A stretch of DNA of 64,000 bases from Gammaproteobacteria bacterium (GTDB lineage: Bacteria > Pseudomonadota > Gammaproteobacteria > Thiohalobacterales > Thiohalobacteraceae). The stretch lies in contig JAHJQQ010000023.1 in assembly GCA_018819175.1 (NCBI GenBank), positions 1-64,000 of the forward strand, given 5' to 3'. The notes beneath the pieces are model-generated. The model did no database searches. It was not told the origin of the DNA and was given only the letters and a program-made list of their open reading frames with translations. Made by a program: the position numbers and the translations under genes. Of the stretch, positions 6,988-16,544 are shown piece by piece (positions within the stretch are counted from its first letter, which is position 1; each line of letters opens with the position of its first letter).

Positions 6988-8742
6988 ATGCGAAAAACCG
7001 AACAATCACTTAAAAAACAGGCTGCTAGCCTTTATTTCGCCGGGCACCTTTCTGAGTCTGGACTGGCCTACACCCAGCTGTGCGAGCAAACCCCTCGTGA
7101 TGCTGAAGCTTGGAGCATGCTGGGGGTCATCAAGGGTCGCCTAGGTTCCACCCAGGAGGCTGAACGATATTTACGCCACGCCCTAGAATTGGACCCTCAA
7201 TGTGGTCCAGCTTGGTCGAATCTAGGCACACTCATGCTGCACACCGGTAGGCTGGAGGAATCTGCCATTTGCTTTCAGCGAGCATTGGCCATTAATCCGA
7301 ATGATGCAATCGCATGTAACAACCTCGGCACCATTCTACGCGAGCAGGGTAAGGTTGCCGAAGCTATGAAATGTTATAGAACCGCCATTCGCCTGAAACC
7401 TCGAAATGCCCAGGCTCACAATAATCTCGGCACCCTACTGCACGAACAATGCAATACGAAAGAAGCCATTGAGAGCTATCGCAAGGCGTTGAAAGCCGAA
7501 CCTGGGTTTGCGCAGGCGCACTACAATCTCGGTATAACCCTTCAGAGCGAAGGCGCGCACGATCAAGCACTATACAACTATGAAAAAGCCCTACAGCTCG
7601 AACCCGGTTTGGTTGACGTGATAGCATCCATCGCTCGACTACATGAAAAAGAGGGCCGCTTCGAGGACGCACTGAAACGCCTGGAACCTTATCTCGGCAC
7701 GACGCCGCCCGCCCCCATCTTACTTGCTTATGCTATTCTGAGCCGGCGCATGGGTCGCCAACAGCAGGCCGTAGCGTTGCTGGAAAAATCGATCGCACAA
7801 ACCGAACCCTCTCCGATCCAGCGGCAGGAGATGGAATACGCACTTGGTGATCTCTACGATGATCTTGGCGAATATGATCAGGCCTTTCCGCATTATCAGA
7901 TAGCCAATGGCCTGCGCCCTAACCAGTTCAGCGCCGCTGCCTACCAAACCCATATTGAAACAATAACCGCGCACGTGGATCGAGCAGCCATGGAAATCGT
8001 CGGCGCTAACGCCATTACAACAGAGCGCGCGATTTTCATCGTCGGCATGCCGCGCAGCGGCACCAGCTTGATCGAACAGATACTGGCCAGCCACCCAGAT
8101 GTACATGGCGGCGGCGAGTTACCCTTCATGGGAAATCTGGTCAATGAACTGCAGCGGCAGGCGCAAATGCCCTATCCGCAATTCATGACCAATATTTCAA
8201 CCGACCGCATACGCGAACTAGGACAAAAGTACCTAAAGCTGTTGGACGGCATATCGAGATCAGCGCGATTCATCACTGACAAGCTGCCGCACAATTTCTT
8301 GTTCATCGGCCTGATTCATGCTGCCCTTCCCGGAGCGAAAATCATTCACTGCACCCGCAACCCAATGGATACTTGTCTATCCATCTATTTTCATAACTTC
8401 AATTCCAATCATCCCTACGCGAATAACCTGACCAGTCTCGGACAATATTATCGTGGATATGAATCACTCATGCAGCACTGGCGGGAACAGCTCGGGACAA
8501 AGCTACACGAAGTGAGCTACGAAAATCTCATCTCCCACCAGGAAGAAAATACACGCGCATTACTTGCGCACTGCGGTCTGGAATGGGATAACGCCTGCCT
8601 TGAATTCCACAAGACCGAACGCATTGTGAACACCCCGAGCTACGGACAAGTGCGGAAACCCATTTACCAATCATCGCGCGAGCGCTGGCGAAACTATGAA
8701 AACCATCTTGCGCCACTTAAAGAATCACTGAGTCTCATATAG
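6988..8742 (+). CDS. TPR repeat protein with C-terminal sulfotransferase domain (1)
   Basis: 584 residues. The first ~300 are tandem tetratricopeptide repeats (for example AWSNLGTLMLHTGRLEESAI and AHNNLGTLLHEQCNTKEAIE). The rest is a PAPS-dependent sulfotransferase-type domain. IFIVGMPRSGTSLIEQILAS near 350 is the 5'-phosphosulfate loop, and KIIHCTRNPMDTCLSIYF near 450 is the 3'-phosphate site. The end, with TERIVNTPSYGQVRKPIY, is typical of the bacterial TPR-sulfotransferase family. It would transfer sulfate from PAPS to an acceptor bound by the TPR superhelix; the acceptor is unknown. First gene of an eight-gene run with short gaps, and highly similar in its catalytic half to the gene at 16545. 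No signal peptide, so it probably acts in the cytoplasm. Confidence 0.9.
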   Translation: MRKTEQSLKKQAASLYFAGHLSESGLAYTQLCEQTPRDAEAWSMLGVIKGRLGSTQEAERYLRHALELDPQCGPAWSNLGTLMLHTGRLEESAICFQRALAINPNDAIACNNLGTILREQGKVAEAMKCYRTAIRLKPRNAQAHNNLGTLLHEQCNTKEAIESYRKALKAEPGFAQAHYNLGITLQSEGAHDQALYNYEKALQLEPGLVDVIASIARLHEKEGRFEDALKRLEPYLGTTPPAPILLAYAILSRRMGRQQQAVALLEKSIAQTEPSPIQRQEMEYALGDLYDDLGEYDQAFPHYQIANGLRPNQFSAAAYQTHIETITAHVDRAAMEIVGANAITTERAIFIVGMPRSGTSLIEQILASHPDVHGGGELPFMGNLVNELQRQAQMPYPQFMTNISTDRIRELGQKYLKLLDGISRSARFITDKLPHNFLFIGLIHAALPGAKIIHCTRNPMDTCLSIYFHNFNSNHPYANNLTSLGQYYRGYESLMQHWREQLGTKLHEVSYENLISHQEENTRALLAHCGLEWDNACLEFHKTERIVNTPSYGQVRKPIYQSSRERWRNYENHLAPLKESLSLI

Positions 8743-8778
8743 TATTTATACGGGCTCCGTACGACCCGTGGCGCATTT

Positions 8779-11028
8779 ATGCAAGCAAAACTCATGGCAC
8801 TCCTGCAGCAGCAACGCACGACAGAGGCGAAGGCACTCTGCGCGAAGCTCTGCAAAGCGAACCCGAAAAACGCCCAGCTCCAGTTCCTGATGAGTGCGAT
8901 CTGCGGACAGCTTGGCGAGTTCGATAAAAGTGAATATTTCTGCAAGCGCGCGATAAAAATCAACCCAAATGTACCCGAAGCCTGGTACAACCTTGCTGTT
9001 GCACAGCTAAATCTTGGCAAGAATACGGCCGCAATTGACAACCTGAAAACCGCACTCAATCTCAAACCCGCATTCCCGGAAGCGCTCACAGATCTTGGTA
9101 ACGCATATCAGCGCATCGGAAAACATGCCGATGCAGCCAATTTTTATCAGCGCGCCATTCAACTCAAGCCGGATTTTTCACCGGCCTACTGCAATCTAGC
9201 GGAGGCACAGTTTGCATTGCGGGATATTTCCGCCGCCGAGAACAGTCTAAAAACCTCGATCGAACTCAATCCACGACTATCGAAGGCCCGGCTTTCATTC
9301 GGCAAGATACTCTTGGAAAAGGGTGAAAAGTTACTCGCGCTTGAGCAATTTGATGCTGCCCTTTCCCTGGAACCGGACAATGTTGAGCATCTCAACAGGA
9401 TCGCAGAAGTACTCAAGGATGAAAATCAGCTCGCTGATGCCGAGTCCTATTACCAGAAAGCCATTTCGCTGGCTCCAGATAACGCAAAACTCTTATCGAA
9501 TTACGGTTTGATATTAGTCCAACTTCAAAAAACCGACGAAGCCATTGCGCTCCTGACTCAAGCGACCACACTGGATCCAACGCTGGCCGAAGCCTTTTAC
9601 AATCTTGCAACTGCACTTAGCGCCGCAAACCAGCAACAGGCTTGCGAAACGCGCTATTTGCAAGCGCTGGCACTGCGCCATGAATTCCCCGAAGCATGGA
9701 TGAACCTGGGCACGCTCCGCCTGTTGCAAGGCCGCTTACAGGAAGCGCGGAGCTGCTTTGAACATGCGTTGGTCAAACGCCCCGACTACCCCGAAGCCGC
9801 CAGCAACCTGCTGATGGCGCTGAACTACGATGAGACCTACTCAGGTGATGAAATCTTTGAGCGTCACCGTCATTGGGGAACGGACCTTGCAGCACGCATT
9901 CCCGTTAGAGACTTATTCCCACCACACCCAGACACCAATCGGACCGGTCTTCGCATAGGTTTCGTGTCGCCCGACTTCCGCACACATTCGGTTGCATATT
10001 TTTTTCAAAGTATACTCGACCAGACGCGAGAAGACATTGAAATATTCTGTTACTCCAACATCTTACATCCGGATGAGACAACCCATCTCATCCGCAACAA
10101 AGTATCCATGTGGCGCGATATCACACAGCTGAGCGATTCGGCAGTAGCGGAATTAATAAACGCTGACTGCCTCGACGCACTGGTTGATCTCGCCGGCCAC
10201 ACCAGCGGGAATAGACTCGGTGTCTTCGCCCTGCGCCCCTGCGCAGTTCAGATCAGTTACTTGGGATACCCAAATACCACCGGCTTGGCGACGATGGACT
10301 ATCGCATCACCGATGCCATCGCCGACCCGGAATATTGCGGTCAAAGCTACACCGAAACCCTCCTGCGCATGGAACGCTGCTTTCTCTGCTATAAAGCAAA
10401 GCCAAACATTCCGCAGCCTGCACCTCTCGGCGAAAACAATAATCGGCCAGTAGCCTTCGGCTCTTTCAACAATCTGGCAAAGCTGACGCCTAGCACCATT
10501 GAACTCTGGTCCAGTATTCTACTGGGCACCCCAGGATCCACTCTCTTATTAAAAGCCAGGCCCTTAGGGGATAGTACGGTCGCAGATCATTATCGTGAGA
10601 TGTTTCAGAAGCACGGCATATCACCAGAACGACTGCAGCTTATTGGATGGCTTGCGGACGCCAAGCACTATCTAGCTTACAGTCAGATCGACATCGCATT
10701 GGATACCTACCCATATAACGGCACAACAACTACCTGCGAGGCGTTGTGGATGGGCCGTCCTGTGGTAACCCTAGCAGGTGGCCTACACGCATCCCGCGTC
10801 GGTGCGAGCCTGCTTTCAACCGTGGGACTGAAAAATCTTATCGCCCATAATCCACATGAATATATCGAAACCGCGATAAGGGTAGCGAATGAGTTGCACG
10901 CGTCTGATCATGAATACCACGACCTGCGGTCTCGCATGCAAGGTTCCGCGCTATGCGATCAAACCGATTTCCAAAAACACTTTTTTGCGCTCATTGAATA
11001 TGCAGTCGCTACCTCCGCCACTGATTAA
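8779..11028 (+). CDS. TPR repeat protein with O-GlcNAc-transferase-like (SPINDLY, GT41) domain (1)
   Basis: 749 residues. TPRs cover about 1-350 (many AWYNLAVAQLNLGKNTAAID-type units). The GT41 domain starts near 390 with LRIGFVSPDFRTHSVAYFF, continues with LVDLAGHTSGNRLGVFALRP and the FGSFNNLAKLTPSTIELW nucleotide-sugar region, and ends with DTYPYNGTTTTCEALWMGRP. These are hallmarks of bacterial O-linked N-acetylglucosaminyltransferase and SPINDLY-like proteins, which glycosylate Ser/Thr of proteins; O-fucose is an alternative donor. The catalytic-type His in GHTSGNRL is present. It begins 36 bp after the sulfotransferase gene and ends 8 bp before the next. A second copy of the architecture closes the operon (20401). 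Confidence 0.9.
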   Translation: MQAKLMALLQQQRTTEAKALCAKLCKANPKNAQLQFLMSAICGQLGEFDKSEYFCKRAIKINPNVPEAWYNLAVAQLNLGKNTAAIDNLKTALNLKPAFPEALTDLGNAYQRIGKHADAANFYQRAIQLKPDFSPAYCNLAEAQFALRDISAAENSLKTSIELNPRLSKARLSFGKILLEKGEKLLALEQFDAALSLEPDNVEHLNRIAEVLKDENQLADAESYYQKAISLAPDNAKLLSNYGLILVQLQKTDEAIALLTQATTLDPTLAEAFYNLATALSAANQQQACETRYLQALALRHEFPEAWMNLGTLRLLQGRLQEARSCFEHALVKRPDYPEAASNLLMALNYDETYSGDEIFERHRHWGTDLAARIPVRDLFPPHPDTNRTGLRIGFVSPDFRTHSVAYFFQSILDQTREDIEIFCYSNILHPDETTHLIRNKVSMWRDITQLSDSAVAELINADCLDALVDLAGHTSGNRLGVFALRPCAVQISYLGYPNTTGLATMDYRITDAIADPEYCGQSYTETLLRMERCFLCYKAKPNIPQPAPLGENNNRPVAFGSFNNLAKLTPSTIELWSSILLGTPGSTLLLKARPLGDSTVADHYREMFQKHGISPERLQLIGWLADAKHYLAYSQIDIALDTYPYNGTTTTCEALWMGRPVVTLAGGLHASRVGASLLSTVGLKNLIAHNPHEYIETAIRVANELHASDHEYHDLRSRMQGSALCDQTDFQKHFFALIEYAVATSATD

Positions 11029-11036
11029 ACATCAAC

Positions 11037-13622
11037 ATGCCAGACGATATCCAAGCACTTATACAAGCGGGCCGCTATCCCGAGGCACTCAGGTTGACCG
11101 AACAGGTTTGCGCCGCCAATCCTGGGCAGCCAGAACCCTGGCTACTCAAGGCCTCCATCCACGCACAAATGGGCGACTTGGCGGGGATCACCGCAGCTTG
11201 CGAGCACGTCATCAGACTGCAGCCAAACCATGTTTCTGCACATTACAATCTTGCTCTCGCACTGCACAGCAGAGGCCAAACGAAGCAAGCCATCAGCCAT
11301 TACCGTGCGGTGCTGACACACCATCCGGAGCATATGCCGTCACTGACCAACCTGGGATCGCTCTATCGCGACTCGGCTCAACTGGAAGATGCACTCGTCC
11401 TGCTCGAGAAGGCGGTACGCCACCAGCCCGGTTTTGCCGCTGCCCGCAATGCACTGGGCCTGACCTATTGCGATCTTGGTCGCTATGACGAGGCGCTGGA
11501 GCAGTTCCGGAACACCTTACAGCTACAGCCGGGCCTGCTGGACGCAGCCACCAATATCGCCCGCACCTACTGGCTGCGAGGTGAGGTCACAGAAGCACTT
11601 GCGCAACTGGAGAACCTGCTCACCCAGCACCCCGCACTGACGGACGCCCATCTTATCAAGGTGCAAATCCTCGACGACAGCGGGGACCCGGCGGCGGCGA
11701 TCGAGCAGTTACAGGCAGCGATTACCCAAAATCCACGTGATGCACGGCTCCACTACGAACTCGCACATCGACTGGTACGTACCGGACAGCGAGTTGAAGC
11801 CGCGCAGCATTATCAGACCGCCATCGATATCAATCCGAACGATTACCAGAGCTTGAATAATCTGGGCGCATTACTGCATTCGCTTGATCGAACCCGGGAA
11901 GGACTGGCCCACCTTCAAAGAGCCGCCGCCATCAACCCTGAATCCACACAGACTCACATCAATCTCAGCATGTTGCACGCTGCGGACGAAAACGACCTGA
12001 AGGCGCAGGAACACTGCCTGCGGGCGTTGCAGTTGCAACCCGGAAGACGTGATACGCTGCAGCGCTTCGCGCAAATTATCAGCAGCGCAAAAACCTTCGT
12101 GCCCAACAGTGATTTTCGTCATGCATTCCTAGCCTGCTTCGGTGACCCCGGCATTGACCAGCAAAATCTGGTTACCCCTGCGCTGACTCTGATCCTTTCG
12201 GCACCCCAAATAGCCGAACTCTGCATGCGCTGCCACCTGGGCGATACACCTCCGTATGAAAAATTTTTTGTCTTATGGAGTGGTACGCAGGCCGCCATTT
12301 TCGAACGCATCCTTACGCACACTATCCTTGCCAAAGCAGAGCTGGAACACTGTCTGCGCGCCTACCGCCGCGCAGCGTTGCTATATTTCACCTCCCCGGA
12401 GGGTCGGTTCCCGCATCCGCCGGCGCAAAAAGACCTGGAGCAACTCTTTGCGCTGGCACATCAATGCTTCAACACCGAATTCGCATTCGAAACCACGGCC
12501 AATGAGGAGAGTCACCTAGCAAGCCTGGCTGTCACCGCAGACAAGAGCCAGCCATGGCTTACCTGCGCACTGCTGGCATTGTACAGACCGCTGACCGACT
12601 CCGTGACACAAATGGACAACAGCACGCTTTCGCCAGTCGCGGCCGGACTGCTCAAGGGACTACTCAAGAAGCAAGTTTTTAATTCTCGCAGGGAACGCCA
12701 GATCAAGGATGAATTGCCCCAGATCACCAGAATTACAGAGGGAACATCGGCATCCGTTCGTGATCAGTACGAGGAATCACCTTATCCACGTTGGCTCAGC
12801 GTGGATATCCAGACATCACGCCACTATGCAGCCGTATTCCGTGAGTCTTTCCCCGATTTTTCGGTGCCCAACTTCGGATCCGATGGCATCGAAACGTTGA
12901 TTGCCGGCTGTGGCACAGGAAAACACGCCATCCTATCCGCCACCCGCTTTGACAACTGCTCCGTTACCGCCGTTGACCTTAGCCGCAGCAGCCTAGCTTA
13001 TGGTAAACGTAGCGCCGAGGAGCTCAGTATAGACAACATCGAATTCCATTGTGGCGACATCCTGGGATTGGGTGATCTAGGCAGGACCTTCCATATCATC
13101 GAATCGGTCGGTGTCTTGCATCATATGGCCGATCCAGAACAGGGCTTGTCGATCCTGCGCAGTCTACTCGCGCCCCATGGCCTGATGAATCTTGGATTAT
13201 ACAGTTCACTGGCACGTCGCGTGGTCCATGCCGCACGCGACCACTTCAAGGTGGAAGCCGGTCTGCCAAATCTCGATGGTATACGTCGGGCCCGCAGCGA
13301 GATTCTGTCTCTCCCTCATGATCACCCTATGCATAAGGTTACGGGAATCCTAGATTTCTACAGTCTCAGCGACTGCCGTGACCTATTGTTCCATACCCAG
13401 GAAAGCTGCTATACACTGCCCGAAATCGCTACGCTACTAGAGCGCAACCGATTAAAATTCGTGGGGTTCGATTACTTAGATCCCCATATCAAGGCGCGCT
13501 ACCGGGAACAATTTCCAGACGATCCCAGTATGACAGACCTCATGCAGTGGGATCGAATTGAGCAGGACTATCCCGATGCCTTTATTGGAATGTATGTATT
13601 CTGGTGCCAAGCGATCGATTAA
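11037..13622 (+). CDS. TPR repeat protein with class I SAM methyltransferase domain (1, long form)
   Basis: 861 residues. TPRs cover about 1-345. A middle region without TPRs (about 350-575) includes FFVLWSGTQAAIFERILTH and an LYFTSPEGRFPHPPA segment. The methyltransferase part begins with SVRDQYEESPYPRWL (near 575), a signature of a bacterial family that links this motif to a SAM-binding domain. Motif I is LIAGCGTGKHAIL (near 619), followed by VTAVDLSRSSLAYGKR and a VGVLHHMADPEQGL motif. Acceptor unknown. It differs in family from the two shorter TPR-methyltransferases in the operon (13692 and 18576). Spacing to its neighbours is 8 and 69 bp. Confidence 0.88.
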   Translation: MPDDIQALIQAGRYPEALRLTEQVCAANPGQPEPWLLKASIHAQMGDLAGITAACEHVIRLQPNHVSAHYNLALALHSRGQTKQAISHYRAVLTHHPEHMPSLTNLGSLYRDSAQLEDALVLLEKAVRHQPGFAAARNALGLTYCDLGRYDEALEQFRNTLQLQPGLLDAATNIARTYWLRGEVTEALAQLENLLTQHPALTDAHLIKVQILDDSGDPAAAIEQLQAAITQNPRDARLHYELAHRLVRTGQRVEAAQHYQTAIDINPNDYQSLNNLGALLHSLDRTREGLAHLQRAAAINPESTQTHINLSMLHAADENDLKAQEHCLRALQLQPGRRDTLQRFAQIISSAKTFVPNSDFRHAFLACFGDPGIDQQNLVTPALTLILSAPQIAELCMRCHLGDTPPYEKFFVLWSGTQAAIFERILTHTILAKAELEHCLRAYRRAALLYFTSPEGRFPHPPAQKDLEQLFALAHQCFNTEFAFETTANEESHLASLAVTADKSQPWLTCALLALYRPLTDSVTQMDNSTLSPVAAGLLKGLLKKQVFNSRRERQIKDELPQITRITEGTSASVRDQYEESPYPRWLSVDIQTSRHYAAVFRESFPDFSVPNFGSDGIETLIAGCGTGKHAILSATRFDNCSVTAVDLSRSSLAYGKRSAEELSIDNIEFHCGDILGLGDLGRTFHIIESVGVLHHMADPEQGLSILRSLLAPHGLMNLGLYSSLARRVVHAARDHFKVEAGLPNLDGIRRARSEILSLPHDHPMHKVTGILDFYSLSDCRDLLFHTQESCYTLPEIATLLERNRLKFVGFDYLDPHIKARYREQFPDDPSMTDLMQWDRIEQDYPDAFIGMYVFWCQAID

Positions 13623-13691
13623 CTAGACTTTGGCCCTCGCATTAAACAAGCGTTCAATTAACACCATCCATCTACACAGGCAGCTAGGGTT

Positions 13692-15506
13692 ATGAAGGCA
13701 AAGAAAGGTCGCAGCCAAGTCTTGCAAATCAAGGCGCGCCAACTTCTAGAACAAGGCCGGCTGGACGATGCCCTGTCAACTGCCAGTGAGGCCCACAAAA
13801 AGGACCCCAACAATGCTGACGTCCAGTTTCTGCTGGCTGCCATCCACGCTCAGCGCCAGGATTATCCGCGCGTGGCCGACCATTGTCAGAATGTAATTCA
13901 ACTTCAGCCAAGCAATGCTTTAGCCCACTTCAACCTCGGCCTAGCGCGGCAATCCATGGGCGACCAGCACTCAGCTGCGGAAGCATATCGCCGCGCCTTA
14001 GACCTACAGCCAAATTACCCCGCCGCACATATCAATCTCACTGCTGCGTTACTAGAAACTGGCCATGCCGCAGAAGCGCTTACCTGTTCCGAAGCCGCCC
14101 TAGCGGCGGCGCCGAATATGCCCGCAGCCCACCTGGCCAAAGGCAGGGCACTGCTGCTGAGCGGGCAAACCCAGGCAGCATTTGAATATTTGCTGGAAAT
14201 ACAGCAGCGCTTTGGCCAGCTCCCGGACATCGCCATCAATATCGCCCTGTGCCACAAGGCACTGGGGAAATCCGGACAAGCGCGCGAACTTCTGAACCAG
14301 CTTAAACAGACGAGTCCCGGCTACGAGCCCGTCTGGGTGGAACTGGGGCATCTGGAACAAAAAGCAGAAAACTATCTCGAAGCCGCCCAGCATTACCAAC
14401 GCGCCGCAAGCATTCATCCCAAGCCGGAGACCCTGTTTAAGCTGGCACATTGCCTCTATGCGGCTGATCGAATAGAGCCAGCACACAAGCTATATCATCA
14501 ACTGCTGGAGAAGGACCCGGACAACCCGCTCATCCACAACAACCTGGGGCGTCTGTACGAGCGACTCGGTCAGCTCGAATCTGCCGAAAGGCACCTGCGC
14601 CGAGCCGTCGATTTGCAACCTGGTCACGCCATCCCTCATTGCAATCTAGGGCGCGTCCTGTACGGTCAGGGCCAATACGAGGCAGCTCGGGAAGAATACG
14701 ATTATGCGATCACAGCAGACCCAGACTATTTCGAAGGCCATTTTGGACGCGGCCAATCCTTATGCGAACTGGGCGAGCATGCGGCCGCTATCGAATCTTT
14801 TAAAACCGCACACGGATTGAAACCTGATCTAACTGAGGCAAAATACTATATCGCCTCGCTGGGCGACCAAGCCGCGAGCGAAGCAGATCGGCACAACTAT
14901 GTCGCTGGCCTATTCGACCATTATGCTGAAAAGTTCGACCATGAACTGGTCAATCGCCTCAAGTACAGCACCCCGGAGCATATCTTCAATGCTGCGCAAT
15001 CTGTATTACCGACGAACACCTCCAGTTACGACATCCTCGATCTTGGCTGCGGTACAGGACTGTGCGCACCGCTGTTCCGACCAATGGCCAGACGACTGGT
15101 GGGAGTCGACCTCTCCGGCAAGATGATCGACAAGGCACGCGAGCGGAAACTTTACGACGATCTCGCTGTGGACGATATAACCACCTTCATGAAACAAGCA
15201 CCACGAAGCTATGATCTAGTCATCGCAGCCGATGTATTTGTATACATTGGCGATCTGGCCGCAACTTTTGATGCTGCACGCACTACGCTCAATCCTGCCG
15301 GTCATTTCATATTCTCGACCGAAACCTGCCCCGACGACGACTATAAGATTCGCGGGTCAGGGCGGCATGCGCATTCAAAACATTACATATACAAGCTGGC
15401 TACCAGCAGCGGGTTCGAAATCATTAATGACACCGACTGCGATCTGCGCCTTGAATATGGAAAACCCGTATCTGGCACCATATATCTATTACGTAGCGCG
15501 CAATAA
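13692..15506 (+). CDS. TPR repeat protein with class I SAM methyltransferase domain (2)
   Basis: 604 residues. TPRs fill about 1-395. The linker GLFDHYAEKFDHELVNRL marks the start of the methyltransferase part, with SAM motif I YDILDLGCGTGLCAPLF near 447, acidic motif LVGVDLSGKMIDKARERK and IAADVFVYIGDL. It shares the same C-terminal layout as the gene at 18576, so the two are paralogues. Substrate unknown; the TPR superhelix suggests a protein or peptide partner. The start ATG at 13692 lacks a strong ribosome binding site. The next gene follows after 18 bp. Confidence 0.88.
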   Translation: MKAKKGRSQVLQIKARQLLEQGRLDDALSTASEAHKKDPNNADVQFLLAAIHAQRQDYPRVADHCQNVIQLQPSNALAHFNLGLARQSMGDQHSAAEAYRRALDLQPNYPAAHINLTAALLETGHAAEALTCSEAALAAAPNMPAAHLAKGRALLLSGQTQAAFEYLLEIQQRFGQLPDIAINIALCHKALGKSGQARELLNQLKQTSPGYEPVWVELGHLEQKAENYLEAAQHYQRAASIHPKPETLFKLAHCLYAADRIEPAHKLYHQLLEKDPDNPLIHNNLGRLYERLGQLESAERHLRRAVDLQPGHAIPHCNLGRVLYGQGQYEAAREEYDYAITADPDYFEGHFGRGQSLCELGEHAAAIESFKTAHGLKPDLTEAKYYIASLGDQAASEADRHNYVAGLFDHYAEKFDHELVNRLKYSTPEHIFNAAQSVLPTNTSSYDILDLGCGTGLCAPLFRPMARRLVGVDLSGKMIDKARERKLYDDLAVDDITTFMKQAPRSYDLVIAADVFVYIGDLAATFDAARTTLNPAGHFIFSTETCPDDDYKIRGSGRHAHSKHYIYKLATSSGFEIINDTDCDLRLEYGKPVSGTIYLLRSAQ

Positions 15507-15524
15507 GTACAAAGAGAGGACACC

Positions 15525-16529
15525 ATGCACGACGCGGAACACTCATTGAAACAGCTGGAAAACACAGCATTCTGGCATGAGCTGATGCCCGCGCTCCATA
15601 CTACTGATACCCCTTTCGAAAACCAGCGGATTAGCCATGAACTCAGCCCGGAACTGCAGGTCCACCTGCGCAAGCAGATGATCGAGGATGGCTACTTCCA
15701 GCTCCCTCCCATACTGAATGACGAAGAAACCTCCCTGCTGCGCAATCTCGTCATGCAATTACATCAAAAGGGCATCATGCCAATATTCTCCGCTATTTAT
15801 GACGAGTTTTGGCAGACCCTGCACCGACTGCAAGGGCTGCTCGCCCCGATCCTTGGGCCAGGCTATCGGCTGATGCCCGATTTTTGGGTCTGGCACGTCG
15901 AGGCAGATGATAAAGTGGCTGGCTGGGGACCTCACCGCGACGGCAATCAAGTACCTACTAATATCCGCAACGACGGGACACCGACACTGTGCACTGCCTG
16001 GATAACACTCACTGACGTCGATACAACCAATTCCTGTATCTATCTACTGCCGCGCAAGTATGACTCGGTGTTTCAGGATTTCGTGCGCAGAAAATTCGGC
16101 CAGCCCGGCATCCCTAACGCCGATCAGATTCCCCTGCCACTGAACCGAATCCGCGCACTTCCAGCCCGCGCTGGCTCCATCCTCGGTTGGGACCAGAACA
16201 TGTTGCACTGGGGTAGCGGATCCAGTCAGTGGGCATCCGGCCCGCGCATCAGCATCGGTATTTACTATCTGGCCGCGGATACCCCTCTAATGGGACGTCC
16301 ATTCGATAACACACACAGGCTCTACATCGATTACGAAAACCCGGCGTGTAGACTTACATTGAAAGATAGGTTAACGATAATCGCAAATATTATGGACACC
16401 TATGCTAATAAACTCGAGAAAGATGAGGTGCACGAACCACATTACGGGTCAACATTCCGCGCCTTCCGTGAACGCTGGAAAATGCCCGATCACAATGGCC
16501 TTCTCCCCGACAATCACCGCGTAACCTGA
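15525..16529 (+). CDS. Phytanoyl-CoA dioxygenase-like Fe(II)/2-oxoglutarate oxygenase
   Basis: 334 residues, no TPRs. It shows the double-stranded beta-helix pattern of the PhyH superfamily: an HxD pair in WGPHRDGNQVP (near 145), the distal metal His in WDQNMLHWGSGSSQW and the 2-oxoglutarate-binding Arg in GPRISIGIYY. This class hydroxylates small molecules or peptide side chains using Fe(II), O2 and 2-oxoglutarate. It is the only operon member without a TPR, so it may use a partner for targeting or act on a small precursor. An AAAGAGAGGA ribosome binding site precedes the ATG. It lies 18 and 15 bp from its neighbours. The fold is well supported, the reaction is not. Confidence 0.82.
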   Translation: MHDAEHSLKQLENTAFWHELMPALHTTDTPFENQRISHELSPELQVHLRKQMIEDGYFQLPPILNDEETSLLRNLVMQLHQKGIMPIFSAIYDEFWQTLHRLQGLLAPILGPGYRLMPDFWVWHVEADDKVAGWGPHRDGNQVPTNIRNDGTPTLCTAWITLTDVDTTNSCIYLLPRKYDSVFQDFVRRKFGQPGIPNADQIPLPLNRIRALPARAGSILGWDQNMLHWGSGSSQWASGPRISIGIYYLAADTPLMGRPFDNTHRLYIDYENPACRLTLKDRLTIIANIMDTYANKLEKDEVHEPHYGSTFRAFRERWKMPDHNGLLPDNHRVT

Positions 16530-16544
16530 TTAAGACACAGAAAC

